Positions 53,799 to 62,114 of a stretch of 64,000 bases of DNA are shown here, one piece after another. The number at the start of each line of letters is the position of its first letter. The stretch's first letter is position 1. Location of the stretch: the NCBI GenBank assembly GCA_031291075.1, contig JARLJS010000134.1:32625-96624 (forward strand), in the 5' to 3' direction. This DNA comes from Nevskia sp. Lineage in GTDB: Bacteria > Pseudomonadota > Gammaproteobacteria > Nevskiales > Nevskiaceae. The position numbers were made by a program, and so were the translations under genes. The notes beneath the pieces were generated by a model. The model worked only from the letters and a program-made list of their open reading frames with translations, was not told the DNA's origin and did not search any database.

Positions 53799-54578
53799 TC
53801 AGTAGGCGGTCGTGCGGGGCTCCCGCGAAGCGTTGAGCACCGTTCCCAGCAGCGGCAGGTCGTGGAGCAGCTCGATTGCGCGGGTCAGCTCTTCGCGGCG
53901 CGTGCTGTTTTCGCGCACCACCATCAGGCCGCACTGGACGTGGCGCGAGAACAGCAAAGCGTCGTCGGCCTGCAGCACCGGCGGCAGGTCGAAAATCAGG
54001 ACCGGCTTGGCGCCAAGACGGCGTAATTCCTCGATCAAGTCGTGGGTGCGAGATTCGGCGAGCAGCTCCGACGAGTTCTCGACCCTGTTGCGGGCCGGCA
54101 GCAGCAGCAGGCGTTCGTACCCGGCGATCCGCACTATCGCCTCGTGCACCGGCCGGCTGGAGGTCAGGCAGTCCTCGACACCCAATTTGGGTTCGAAGCC
54201 GAACCGCTGGTGCACGCTCGGGTTCCTGAGGTCGAAGTCGACCAGGATCGCGGTGCGGTCGCGCTCCGCGGCGATGGCGATCGCCAGATTGATCGCGGTG
54301 AGCGTCTTGCCGGCGGCGGAGAGCGGGCTGAGCATCGCCAGGGTATTGGCGTCGAGCTTGTCGAGGCGGGTGGTCACCTGGCTGCGCAGCATCCGGTACG
54401 GGGCGGCGTGCGGGCCCCCTGCGCCTGGCGGCAGGATCCGTTCCCGGTCGCGCCTGGGCGGAGCGAGTTCATATTGTCTGGCCGCTGGCAGCAGCGCGCC
54501 GGGGATGGCCGCGGCGGAGTCCGGCGTGGCGTCACGCCGGAGCAGGGAAGGTTCTTGTTTGGCAGTGGACTGTTCCAT
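53799..54578 (-). CDS. Bacterial tyrosine kinase (CpsD/CapB-like) of the EPS system
   Basis: 259 residues; AAGGA precedes ATG 54578. Walker A is present in variant form (LSPLSAAGKTLTAINLA), followed by Walker A' (ILVDFDLRNPSVHQRFG) and Walker B (PVLIFDLPPV). This is the BY-kinase fold that autophosphorylates tyrosines and controls EPS chain length. It is a separate polypeptide from the co-polymerase, as in CpsC/CpsD and exosortase-linked systems. The usual C-terminal tyrosine cluster is missing: the protein ends PRTTAY, a single Tyr. The gene lies 9 bases after the co-polymerase gene. Confidence 0.87.
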   Translation of the reverse strand: MEQSTAKQEPSLLRRDATPDSAAAIPGALLPAARQYELAPPRRDRERILPPGAGGPHAAPYRMLRSQVTTRLDKLDANTLAMLSPLSAAGKTLTAINLAIAIAAERDRTAILVDFDLRNPSVHQRFGFEPKLGVEDCLTSSRPVHEAIVRIAGYERLLLLPARNRVENSSELLAESRTHDLIEELRRLGAKPVLIFDLPPVLQADDALLFSRHVQCGLMVVRENSTRREELTRAIELLHDLPLLGTVLNASREPRTTAY

Positions 54579-54587
54579 GGCGCGTCC

Positions 54588-56339
54588 TTACCCGCCCAGC
54601 CGTCGCATCGCGACGTGCCACAGCACGTCGAGAGGCCGGTAAAGGAAATGGGTCAATGTCAGGGCGAGAATCAGCGTGGCTACCGACCCGCCCACAGCGA
54701 TGAGTTGCATCTGAACCCGGTTCCGCCGCGTGCTGGCGGATTCCACCCAGGGGAGCACGGCCAGGGGTGGGACTGAAAGCAGCGATTCGACGTCCCGGCG
54801 GTTGCGGATGCTGGTATCCAGGTTCTCGCACGCGGCCGCGGTGCCGAGGGCCGCCGCCAGGGCCAGCAGCAGGCCGACCAGCAGGATCGCGGTACGGTTG
54901 GGACTGGCCGGCTGTTCCGGGGGCAACGGCGGTTCGATCAGCGTGAACTTCTCGCCCTTGTGCTCGTCTTCCAGGTTTTGCGACTCCTCCGCCTGGACTT
55001 CCTTCTGGTGCACCTCGTTAAAACTGATCTGGGTGCTTTGCAGCTCGCGCAACAAGGCCGAATAGTCGCGCTCGACGTCGGGGGCTTGCGCCAGACGTTT
55101 TTCGAACTCGGCGACCCGGTTCTGGAATTCGCCCAGCTTCTGCTGCACGGAGGCGCGCTGGCTGATCGCCGCTTCGCGTTGTGATTTGAGGGAGATATAG
55201 GCGATATTGTCCGCACCGGCAGCGCCCCCCGCCGGGGGTGCGGGCGCTGGACCTTCCTTGCGCAATTCGTCCTGCAGGGACGCGACCTGGCGTTCCAGGC
55301 GCTGCACGTCCGGATGGTTCTCGGCGTACCTCTGCTTTGCCAAGGCAAGCTGCGCCTGGGCTTCCTCCAATTGCCGGCTCAGGTCGTTGGAGGTGTTGAC
55401 CTCGCCCGCGCTTTTTTCGAGCCCCTCGATTTCCCGCTTCAGCCGCAGAACGTCCGGGTGCTTGGGCGAATACACTGCGCTGACCCGGGCGTACTCCGTG
55501 CGCAGGAACTTGAGGCGGTCGGCCGGCGACAGCACACGCTCGCCGGTCGAGGTATAGACCTGCGAGGTCGGGTTGGTTTCCGCCAGCTGCGCGTCGAGGT
55601 AGCTGATCTGCTGACTGAGCGAGCGGATCTGCGATTCGGCCTCGCGGACGTCGTCTTCGGCCCGGTACATCTGTTGTGAGTTGAGGACGGCCTGGTCGGG
55701 CAGGCTGTCCAGGTGTTTTTGCTTGAATTCCGCGATCTGCGCCTGCAGTTCGTCGATGTGCTTGCTGAGACGCTGCGCCTGGTCGCTCATGAACTCGGCG
55801 GCGTTGGCGGCATCCTGCTTGCGGCTCTCGATGTTGACGCGCAGGTACAGCGACACCAGCTCGTTGGCCACCTGGGCGGCCAGCTCGGGCGAACGGTTGC
55901 GGTAGCTGACCGAGAAGGCGATGGTCGCCTTGGTCGGGCGGCCCGCACGCGGGTCGATGACGTCGGCGCTGATCATCTCGAAGCGGACGTCGTCGCGCAT
56001 CCGCTTGATGATTTTCTCCCGCGGGGCCGTTTCACGCAGTTTGGGGTACAGCCCGTAACGCTGGATGATCTTGAACAGGTTCTCGGTGGTCATGACGCGT
56101 TGCGTGATGACCTGGATCCGCTGGTCGGCGAAGCTGCTGATCGCGGATCGCACCAGGTCCGCCGGAAGTTCCTGCTGCTCGATCAGGATCGTGCCGGTGG
56201 ACTGGTATGACGGCGGCCACAATACGGCGGCGAGGATGCTGACGAGCAGCACCGCTCCGAATGCGTAAAGCATCGGCCGCAGGCGGCGGCGCAGCACGCC
56301 CGGGAGATCGGCTAGCTTCAGGGACTCTTGGGTCGGCAT
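54588..56339 (-). CDS. Wzc/GumC-type polysaccharide co-polymerase (chain-length regulator)
   Basis: 583 residues. TM1 about 23-42 (MLYAFGAVLLVSILAAVLW), Wzz domain with YQSTGTILIEQQELP, and a long periplasmic coiled coil (about 160-450; for example DDVREAESQIRSLSQQISYL and SRQLEEAQAQLALAKQRYAE). A second TM at about 490-512 (TAILLVGLLLALAAALG) and a third hydrophobic segment near the C-terminus follow. No kinase domain: that is encoded separately downstream. Role: polysaccharide co-polymerase that sets chain length together with the Wzy-like protein and Wza-type channel. Unusual are the extra C-terminal ~70 residues with another TM after the expected end. Confidence 0.88.
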   Translation of the reverse strand: MPTQESLKLADLPGVLRRRLRPMLYAFGAVLLVSILAAVLWPPSYQSTGTILIEQQELPADLVRSAISSFADQRIQVITQRVMTTENLFKIIQRYGLYPKLRETAPREKIIKRMRDDVRFEMISADVIDPRAGRPTKATIAFSVSYRNRSPELAAQVANELVSLYLRVNIESRKQDAANAAEFMSDQAQRLSKHIDELQAQIAEFKQKHLDSLPDQAVLNSQQMYRAEDDVREAESQIRSLSQQISYLDAQLAETNPTSQVYTSTGERVLSPADRLKFLRTEYARVSAVYSPKHPDVLRLKREIEGLEKSAGEVNTSNDLSRQLEEAQAQLALAKQRYAENHPDVQRLERQVASLQDELRKEGPAPAPPAGGAAGADNIAYISLKSQREAAISQRASVQQKLGEFQNRVAEFEKRLAQAPDVERDYSALLRELQSTQISFNEVHQKEVQAEESQNLEDEHKGEKFTLIEPPLPPEQPASPNRTAILLVGLLLALAAALGTAAACENLDTSIRNRRDVESLLSVPPLAVLPWVESASTRRNRVQMQLIAVGGSVATLILALTLTHFLYRPLDVLWHVAMRRLGG

Positions 56340-56387
56340 GGTCGGGTGTCAGGTGTCTTGGAACATCGGGATATCGCTGCCTCCCTG

Positions 56388-57566
56388 CTAATGCAACCGC
56401 CGGGGATCGCCGTTCCAGACAAGTCCCAGATTGAATCGATAGCTGCTGCCGTTGTTGCCCGGACTGGCAGTGGTTGCGGTCGACTGGTGCTGACCCTGCG
56501 CCGCCAGCGACAGGTTCCAGTTGGGCGTCAACCTCCATTGCAGGTCCGATTGCAGGCTGTAGTAACCCACCGTGTAGACGCCGGACTGCAGCGCCAGATC
56601 TTGGGCGAAATCGCGATTCCGGCTGTATTGTCCCGTGAAGTTCAATGTCAGCCGCTCGCTCAGAGGCCGGCTTGCGTTCAGCAGGAACTGATCGTAACGG
56701 GTGAGCACCCCGCGACCGGTCGGTGTGACGCTGCGGGATACCTTGGCGGTCAGGGTGGCGAGCTCGCCGCGCCGCTGTAAATCGGCTTCGTAAAGCACCC
56801 CGCTGTCGCTGCCCGAGTCGGATTCGACGTAGACCGGTCCCGACGCCAGCGACGCGGTCCACAGCTCGCTGAGCTGGGTAGTGAGGTTGCCTTCGAGTGT
56901 GTACGTGGTCGGCCTGCCGCCGATCTGGGCGGTCGAAAGCTGCGCCACCGTAGCGTCAAGCATGGTCTGTGTGCGCTCGGTGAGGGAGTAGATGCCTCGC
57001 AGGTCTCCCGACGTATAGCGATAGTCGATCAGCCCGGTGCCGCCCGAGTCCGGATAGTGATTGGCGAGCCAGCCCGCCTGCGCGACAAGCGATAGCCGTT
57101 CGGTAAGCTGCACCGTCGGGCCGAAAGCCAGGTTCAGGCTCTCGTGCCGGCCGTTGCCGTTGGTGAGACCGGTAGTCCCGACTTCGCTGGTGATGGTGGT
57201 ATCCCGCACGCCGTTGGCCGTTGCCGACCAGGTTGTGCGGTCGGTCTTGTAGGCGGCTCCCAGGTTCAGGTACTGGTCGTCCCGATCGTAGAGCGAATGA
57301 TCGATGTACCGGGAAAAGAACAGGTTTGGATTTATGGTGAGGTCCAGCTTGTCGCCGTGCCGCGCAACGTCCGCGGCAAGGGAGGCGTTGGCGTTGAGGG
57401 CGTCGGCGGCATAGGTCGATGCGCTCTGCGGCGCCAGCAAAGGGTTATGGACATATTCGAGGCCGGCACGACCTTGAGGCGTGTAGTCCCATTCGGCTGC
57501 CTGCGCGGCCGTCGCTCCGAGGATTGTTGCGACTGCCACCATGCTGCGACCAAGGTAGCCGCTCAC
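56388..57566 (-). CDS. EpsL-like outer-membrane beta-barrel protein
   Basis: 392 residues from GTG 57566, which overlaps the Wza-type stop by 4 bases. Signal peptide about 1-23 (AQA-AE). The rest alternates polar and hydrophobic residues in strands, many ending in aromatic residues (NPNLFFSRYIDHSLYDRDDQYLNLG, TLNFTGQYSRNRDFAQDL), ending GLVWNGDPRRLH. Size and location match EpsL-type barrels found in exosortase-associated EPS operons; the role is not established, perhaps in export or secretion of the polymer through the outer membrane. Confidence 0.75.
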   Translation of the reverse strand: MSGYLGRSMVAVATILGATAAQAAEWDYTPQGRAGLEYVHNPLLAPQSASTYAADALNANASLAADVARHGDKLDLTINPNLFFSRYIDHSLYDRDDQYLNLGAAYKTDRTTWSATANGVRDTTITSEVGTTGLTNGNGRHESLNLAFGPTVQLTERLSLVAQAGWLANHYPDSGGTGLIDYRYTSGDLRGIYSLTERTQTMLDATVAQLSTAQIGGRPTTYTLEGNLTTQLSELWTASLASGPVYVESDSGSDSGVLYEADLQRRGELATLTAKVSRSVTPTGRGVLTRYDQFLLNASRPLSERLTLNFTGQYSRNRDFAQDLALQSGVYTVGYYSLQSDLQWRLTPNWNLSLAAQGQHQSTATTASPGNNGSSYRFNLGLVWNGDPRRLH

Positions 57567-58261
57567 GGAACGACGACGGTGTCGCCGCTATGCAGCACGA
57601 TATTCTGGTCGAGGCTGCGCCCTTTTTCGATGTCGTGATAGCGGAAGGGGATCGAGCTTTGCCCGGTTGCATCGTGGCGGATGACGCGGATGTCGTTGAG
57701 GGCGGCGAACGGCGTGGTACCGCCCGCCATGCTCAGCGCCTGCATGACATCGATGGGGCCGTTGAGGGCGAAGTTGCCGGGTTTGTTGACCTTGCCGACC
57801 ACGTAAATCAGATTCCCGCCGATCTGCTTGACCGAAACGGTCACCTCAGGGTCGGAGATCACCTTGCGCAGGCGCTTGTCGATGATCGCCCGGACTTCCT
57901 CGACGCTATGGCCGGCGGCCGGGATGTCACCGGCCAGCGGAAACGACAGGCCGCCATCCGGCCGCACGAACACATCCGACTGCAGGTCCGACTCCTTCCA
58001 GACCGATACGCTGAGAACGTCGCCGGGTTGGATTCTGTACGGCGAGGGGGCGCTGTTGTTGTCGGTGCTTCGCTGCGGCGGATGCGCCGCCGGCTTGTCG
58101 GCGGGGGGCGGCGGCTTCGGCATCGGCAGAGGGGGTGGTTCATGCGTCGGGAACGGCTCCTCGTCGCCGGCAAGCGCCACGCCGGGCAGGCAGGCGGGCC
58201 CGAGTAGGGCGAGCAGCAGGAGCGATGCGACAGCACCGGAGCGGAGGGAATTTATGGACAT
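57563..58261 (-). CDS. Wza-type polysaccharide export protein (single SLBB)
   Basis: 232 residues from ATG 58261. Signal peptide about 1-30 (SLLLLALLGPACLPGVALA); there is a Cys at 23 (GPAC), but the context is not a clean lipobox. A Pro-rich segment (EPFPTHEPPPLPMPKPPPP) is followed by the Poly_export domain (YRIQPGDVLSVSVWKESDLQSDV, FVRPDGGLSFPLAGDIPAAG, VSVKQIGGNLIYVVGKVNKPGNF) and one SLBB domain. This is shorter than E. coli Wza (about 380), as is usual for exosortase-type systems. Role: outer-membrane/periplasmic channel for EPS export. It is 41 bases after the 58303 substrate gene. Confidence 0.87.
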   Translation of the reverse strand: MSINSLRSGAVASLLLLALLGPACLPGVALAGDEEPFPTHEPPPLPMPKPPPPADKPAAHPPQRSTDNNSAPSPYRIQPGDVLSVSVWKESDLQSDVFVRPDGGLSFPLAGDIPAAGHSVEEVRAIIDKRLRKVISDPEVTVSVKQIGGNLIYVVGKVNKPGNFALNGPIDVMQALSMAGGTTPFAALNDIRVIRHDATGQSSIPFRYHDIEKGRSLDQNIVLHSGDTVVVP

Positions 58262-58302
58262 TTTCGGGTACGAACTTGGGAACTGCCGGCGAAGCCGTGA
58301 TT

Positions 58303-58794
58303 TCAGATGCAACGGCTCCACGGCCCGTTCCAGCTGACCATGTTCCCGCGTTTGTGGGCCAGCGCGGCGAGCAGGCCGGCGCTCGCGAGCAACAGCCAGA
58401 ACGGCTTGGGAAGCGGTACCGGGCCGGGCACGAGCAGGCTGTTGCTGGCTTCGAAATGCAGCACGGATGCCGCCACTTGCCGCTCACTGCCAAGGGAAGG
58501 CAGTGAGAGCACGTCTGCAAACAGGATGTAAGGGTTGGTCACCGCCGAGGAATCGCCGGGCAGGCCGAAGAACAGCGAACTGCCGGGCGTGCCCGCGCCG
58601 TAGACCACTGGTGCATCCAGGCTGGACAATGCCGAGTGGAGGAGCGGAGCCGCGCTCAGCGACGCCCGTTGTAGCGTTGCGCCCGATATCGTTTCCGCGT
58701 GAACCATCATAGGCCCCGACAGGAAGCCGGTTGCCACGAGCATTGCGGCCGCTTTTACCAAGCCCGCTTTTGCCAGGTTTTCGGTCCGTTTCAT
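58303..58794 (-). CDS. Small exosortase substrate with VPLP-type sorting signal
   Basis: 163 residues from ATG 58794. Signal peptide about 1-33 (KAAAMLVATGFLSGPMMVHA-ET). The short mature region (about 95 residues, no Cys) is followed by VPLPKP, hydrophobic FWLLLASAGLLAALA and HKRGNMVSWNGPWSRCI, a tail with fewer basic residues than usual. First gene of the Wza/EpsL/co-polymerase operon, which puts a sorting substrate at the head of EPS export genes. Function unknown. Confidence 0.75.
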   Translation of the reverse strand: MKRTENLAKAGLVKAAAMLVATGFLSGPMMVHAETISGATLQRASLSAAPLLHSALSSLDAPVVYGAGTPGSSLFFGLPGDSSAVTNPYILFADVLSLPSLGSERQVAASVLHFEASNSLLVPGPVPLPKPFWLLLASAGLLAALAHKRGNMVSWNGPWSRCI

Positions 58795-59289
58795 GGCTGT
58801 TCGTCGTGCTCCAAATTTTCCCTGTCCCTGCTGAGGCGCCTGCGTCGTTGGTCGAATCCGCCGAGCGGATCGTGGCCGCGTGCTCTTCAGGCGACGGCCG
58901 CCGCCACGCCCGTCAGCGGCTGAGGGAATATGGCACCGCGCCCGCGGCCCGCCGATCAGCGACCGAAGGTCCGTCCGCTTCGGCGGTGGCTCCACCTCTC
59001 TCTTCCGTCTGGTCCGCCCCGCCGGTGAGCGCCGGACTCTAGGCCGCATAAGCTATGCGGAAAACATGACATGGGCGTGACAAAGTCCCCGTGACAGCCG
59101 CTGGCAGGTTTTTGGGAGAACCTAATCTGTAACGCAGCTGAAACTGGGGCGACATTCTTTTCCGCCATGCTAACCGTGGGGATCGGTCTGGGCGCTTGCC
59201 ATGCTCGTTCGCGGGTTCGGAAGGTGTGGGCCGGCACCCAAAACCAGAACACATCGCTCCGTTCATCCACAAGAAATTCAGGGGTCATT
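58795..59289. other. Divergent intergenic region with an interrupted palindrome
   Basis: 495 bases between the divergent genes at 58794(-) and 59290(+). The palindrome CCGCATAAGCTATGCGG (59044-59060; 7-bp arms, 3-base centre) is operator-like. Short open frames here look like shadow coding. No convincing -35/-10 pair is found in either direction. AGGGG (59280-59284) is the SD for 59290. Confidence 0.45.
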
Positions 59290-60981
59290 ATGCAAATGTA
59301 TTTCCAGAGCGCTTACGGTCGTTCCTCCAACCAGTTCCGCCTGACCGCCACGGTTGTTGCCGTTGCCGCGCTGTTCGGCGGCGCGTCCCTGCCGGTGCTT
59401 GCCCAGCAGACGCCGGTCTTCAACGCCGGGGATCTGGTGGTCAGCAGCAGCTACTACGAGGGGAATGCGTCCACCGTGACGGTAGGCCAGAACCTGCCGA
59501 GCGTGAATGGCAGCACCCCCATCACCGCGGTCGCCAACGGATCGTATCCACAGGTCTTCAATAACGACACCAACGGCGGCGCCACGGTCGACGGCAATTT
59601 CGGCGTCACCTCGCAGATCGTTCTCACTGATCTCAGCACCAGCGGTCAGGTCGGCAACTCCATCACGCTGGCCGCGCCGACTGCCTTCAACTCCACCAAC
59701 GGTATCGTCACCAGCTTCTCTTCCAAGTCCGAGCTGTCCCTGAACCTGACCAGCGACGGGTCGGCATTGACGTTCATGGGTTACACCGCCCCGGTCAACG
59801 CGCTGGATGTGTCGAATTCCAACACGCCCGGCGCGATCGATTCCACCAATACCGACCAGCAGACGGCGACCTACCGTGCCATCGGCACGATCGACGCCTA
59901 TGGCAACCTCACTGTTACCCCCACCAACGCCTACAGCGGCAACAATGGCCGCGCCGCCATTCTTGCCAATGGCAACTACTACACCGTGGGCAACGGCGGC
60001 AACGGTTCGGGAACCCCGCCGACATCCATCGTGCAGAGCACCGGTGTGCAGATGCTCGCGCAGGGCAGCAGCGGCCCGGGCACCACGGTGGTCGGCGTTC
60101 AGCAGGGCACGCCGGGCAGCAGCAAGGGCTTCCAGTACGGGTACTCGGTGACGCAGCAGGGCGACACGGCCGACAAGTCCGGCAAGGACAACAACTTCCG
60201 CGGCGAGACGGTCTTCAACAACACCCTGTACGTCACCAAGGGCAGCGGCGGCAACGGCATCAACACGGTCTACCAGGTGGGTGCGGCGGGAACCCTGCCC
60301 ACCGCCGGCACCGCTTCCAGCACCTCCATCAGCATCCTGCCGGGCTTTTCGACCACCCTGGCGAGCGGCACCGCGGGCGTTTACCACCCCTTCGGGATCT
60401 GGTTCGCCAACGCCAGCACGCTGTATGTGGCGGACGAGGGCAACCAGAGCCTCAACGACATCTCCGGGGGGTCGTCCAACGCCACCAATGCCGGCGGCCT
60501 GCAGAAGTGGAGCCTGGTCGGCGGCACCTGGACGCTCGACTACACGCTGACCAACGGCCTCAACCTGGGCCAGGCCTACAACGTGACCGGCGGGCTCAAT
60601 GCCGACGGCAGCATCAACCCCAACGGCACCGGCCAGAGTGTGACCCAGTACACCGACGGCCTGCGCAACCTGACCGGCAAGATCAATGCGGACGGCACGG
60701 TCAGCCTCTACGCGATCACCTCGACGGTCAGCAACTCCGGCGACCAGGGCGCTGATCCGAACCGCCTGGTGGCGATTTCGGACACGGTGGCTTATACGAC
60801 GGGCGCGCAGGCTGCCACCGAAAGCTTCACCACCCTGGAGTCGGCGCAGTACGGCCAGGTGCTGCGTGGTGTCGCCCTCGCCCCGTCGGCGGTTCCGCTT
60901 CCCGGTACCGTGTTGTTGCTGGGTTCCGGCCTCGGCGGTCTGTTCGGGTTCGCCCGTCGTCGCAAGGCGCCGGCGGCGTAA
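59290..60981 (+). CDS. Large secreted protein with VPLP-type exosortase signal
   Basis: 563 residues from ATG 59290 (MQMYFQSAYG; SD AGGGG 5 bases upstream). Signal peptide about 18-40 (TATVVAVAALFGGASLPVLA). The body is Asn/Thr/Ser/Gly-rich with NHL-propeller-like pieces (GIWFANASTLYVADEGNQSLNDI, GLQKWSLVGGTWTLDYTLT, GADPNRLVAISDTV), suggesting a beta-propeller. The tail is VPLPG, hydrophobic TVLLLGSGLGGLFGFA and RRRKAPAA, a textbook exosortase sorting signal. Only Cys-free surface substrate of this size here. Followed by a cluster of hairpins. Confidence 0.85.
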   Translation: MQMYFQSAYGRSSNQFRLTATVVAVAALFGGASLPVLAQQTPVFNAGDLVVSSSYYEGNASTVTVGQNLPSVNGSTPITAVANGSYPQVFNNDTNGGATVDGNFGVTSQIVLTDLSTSGQVGNSITLAAPTAFNSTNGIVTSFSSKSELSLNLTSDGSALTFMGYTAPVNALDVSNSNTPGAIDSTNTDQQTATYRAIGTIDAYGNLTVTPTNAYSGNNGRAAILANGNYYTVGNGGNGSGTPPTSIVQSTGVQMLAQGSSGPGTTVVGVQQGTPGSSKGFQYGYSVTQQGDTADKSGKDNNFRGETVFNNTLYVTKGSGGNGINTVYQVGAAGTLPTAGTASSTSISILPGFSTTLASGTAGVYHPFGIWFANASTLYVADEGNQSLNDISGGSSNATNAGGLQKWSLVGGTWTLDYTLTNGLNLGQAYNVTGGLNADGSINPNGTGQSVTQYTDGLRNLTGKINADGTVSLYAITSTVSNSGDQGADPNRLVAISDTVAYTTGAQAATESFTTLESAQYGQVLRGVALAPSAVPLPGTVLLLGSGLGGLFGFARRRKAPAA

Positions 60982-60986
60982 GCGGC

Positions 60987-61026
60987 CCGGCCCCGATGCG
61001 GGGCCGGCGGGCGGGTTTCCCGCCCG
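60987..61026 (+). terminator. Tandem GC-rich hairpins after the exosortase substrate
   Basis: CCGGCCCC (60987-60994) with GGGGCCGG (61000-61007), directly followed by CGGGCGGG (61008-61015), loop TTT, CCCGCCCG (61019-61026). No proper T-run follows, so termination is likely to be Rho-dependent or partial. Confidence 0.5.
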
Positions 61027-61404
61027 TGTGGTGCGGTATCAGCCCCCTGCGGCCGGCGCCGAGTCGTCCGCAGGGGGTCTGCTGCCCGATCAGGCCGCCC
61101 CGAAGCCTGCTCAAGGCGGCAAAATGATCGTTTTTGCCCAATTTCAGTGCCGGTTGGCGGCTATCCCGCCAACACGGGCTGGAGATCAAGCTGGTGCGGA
61201 TCTTCAGCGCCCATGGCGCGCGCATGCCGCCGAACGACGCCCTGTGGCCAGCAATTTCATCGTGCAGGCCTTGAAGGGGGAGGGTCCGACCACATATCGC
61301 GAGGGTTCGCGCACACGCAACTCTTGTTCTCGGTGCTTCTGAACGGGTTGAGTGCGGGAGTGGCGGCGCGAGATGTACCACGCCTGTCCGAGCGGAAGTA
61401 TTCC

Positions 61405-61433
61405 TTGCCTGCAGGTGTCAGCTGAATTACAAT
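61405..61433 (+). promoter_or_regulatory. Sigma-70 promoter of the tRNA-fMet/rimP-nusA-infB operon
   Basis: TTGCCT (61405-61410), 17-base spacer, TACAAT (61428-61433), followed by a GC-rich discriminator (GCGGAC). The tRNA starts 14 bases after the -10 box. Position, spacing and the GC-rich discriminator fit a growth-rate-regulated stable-RNA promoter. Confidence 0.8.
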
Positions 61434-61447
61434 TGCGGACTCACTGG

Positions 61448-61524
<77 letters not shown>

Positions 61525-61542
61525 ATACTGGTTTGGAGTGCC

Positions 61543-61564
61543 AGGCCCCTCGGGGCCTTTTTTG
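61543..61564 (+). terminator. Attenuator/terminator between metY and rimP
   Basis: AGGCCC (61543-61548), CTCG tetraloop, GGGCCT (61553-61558), then a run of Ts to 61563. A strong intrinsic terminator shape directly after the tRNA. Since rimP-nusA follow with no other visible promoter, it is likely a partial terminator or antitermination site, as known for this operon in other bacteria. Confidence 0.82.
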
Positions 61565-61634
61565 TTTGTATCGGCAAGGGCTTTTGCTGAACAGTCGGCG
61601 CTACGGACAGCGTCGTCTGATACAGGAGGTATCG

Positions 61635-62114
61635 TTGAAGGAGAGATTGGCCGCCTTGCTGGAGCCGGTAGTAGCCGACCTGGGCTACGAACTGCTGCTG
61701 CTCGAGTTCAACCCCCACAAGGGGGCGGCCAGTCTGCGCCTGTTCATCGACGCCCCCGGCGGCGTAGGGTTGGAGGACTGCGCGCGGGTCAGCCGCGAAG
61801 TCGCGGCCACGCTCGACGTCGAAGACCCGATCCCGCAAAGCTACCAGTTGGAGGTCTCTTCACCCGGCCTGGACCGCCCGCTGGTGAAGCCGGAGCATTT
61901 CCGCCGCTTCCGCGGCGAACAGGTGCGGGTCGAGATGCTGGTCCCCGTCGGCGGGCGCCGCCGTTTTCGCGGCGTGCTGCTGGAGGCGGGCGACCGCGAG
62001 GTGGTGCTGCAGATGCCGGATGGCCCGGTGACCCTGCCGCTGTCCGGCATCGAGCGCGCGCGGCTGGTGCCGGATTTCGACAAGAAGAGTGCCGAAGAGG
62101 ATAGGACGCATTGA
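61635..62114 (+). CDS. rimP: Ribosome maturation factor RimP
   Basis: 159 residues from TTG 61635, with AGGAGG (61624-61629) 5 bases upstream; no ATG fits. N-terminal domain (KERLAALLEPVVADLGYELLLLEF, LRLFIDAPGGVGLEDCARVSREVAATLDVEDPI, YQLEVSSPGLDRPLVKPEHF) and C-terminal SH3-like domain (RRFRGVLLEAGDREVVLQM). Role: needed for 30S subunit maturation in the cytoplasm. The stop overlaps the nusA ATG by one base (TGATG). Confidence 0.95.
   Translation: MKERLAALLEPVVADLGYELLLLEFNPHKGAASLRLFIDAPGGVGLEDCARVSREVAATLDVEDPIPQSYQLEVSSPGLDRPLVKPEHFRRFRGEQVRVEMLVPVGGRRRFRGVLLEAGDREVVLQMPDGPVTLPLSGIERARLVPDFDKKSAEEDRTH

Larger units (their letters stand above)
60982..61447. other. Structured non-coding stretch before metY
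   Basis: 466 bases without a credible gene. Perfect hairpins in order: 60987-61007 (8 bp), 61008-61026 (8 bp, TTT loop), 61043-61077 (10 bp), 61118-61138 (7 bp) and 61153-61173 (8 bp). The first two or three probably terminate or stabilise the transcript of the gene at 59290. The part from 61174 to 61400 shows nothing I recognise. The metY promoter lies at 61405-61433. Confidence 0.6.
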
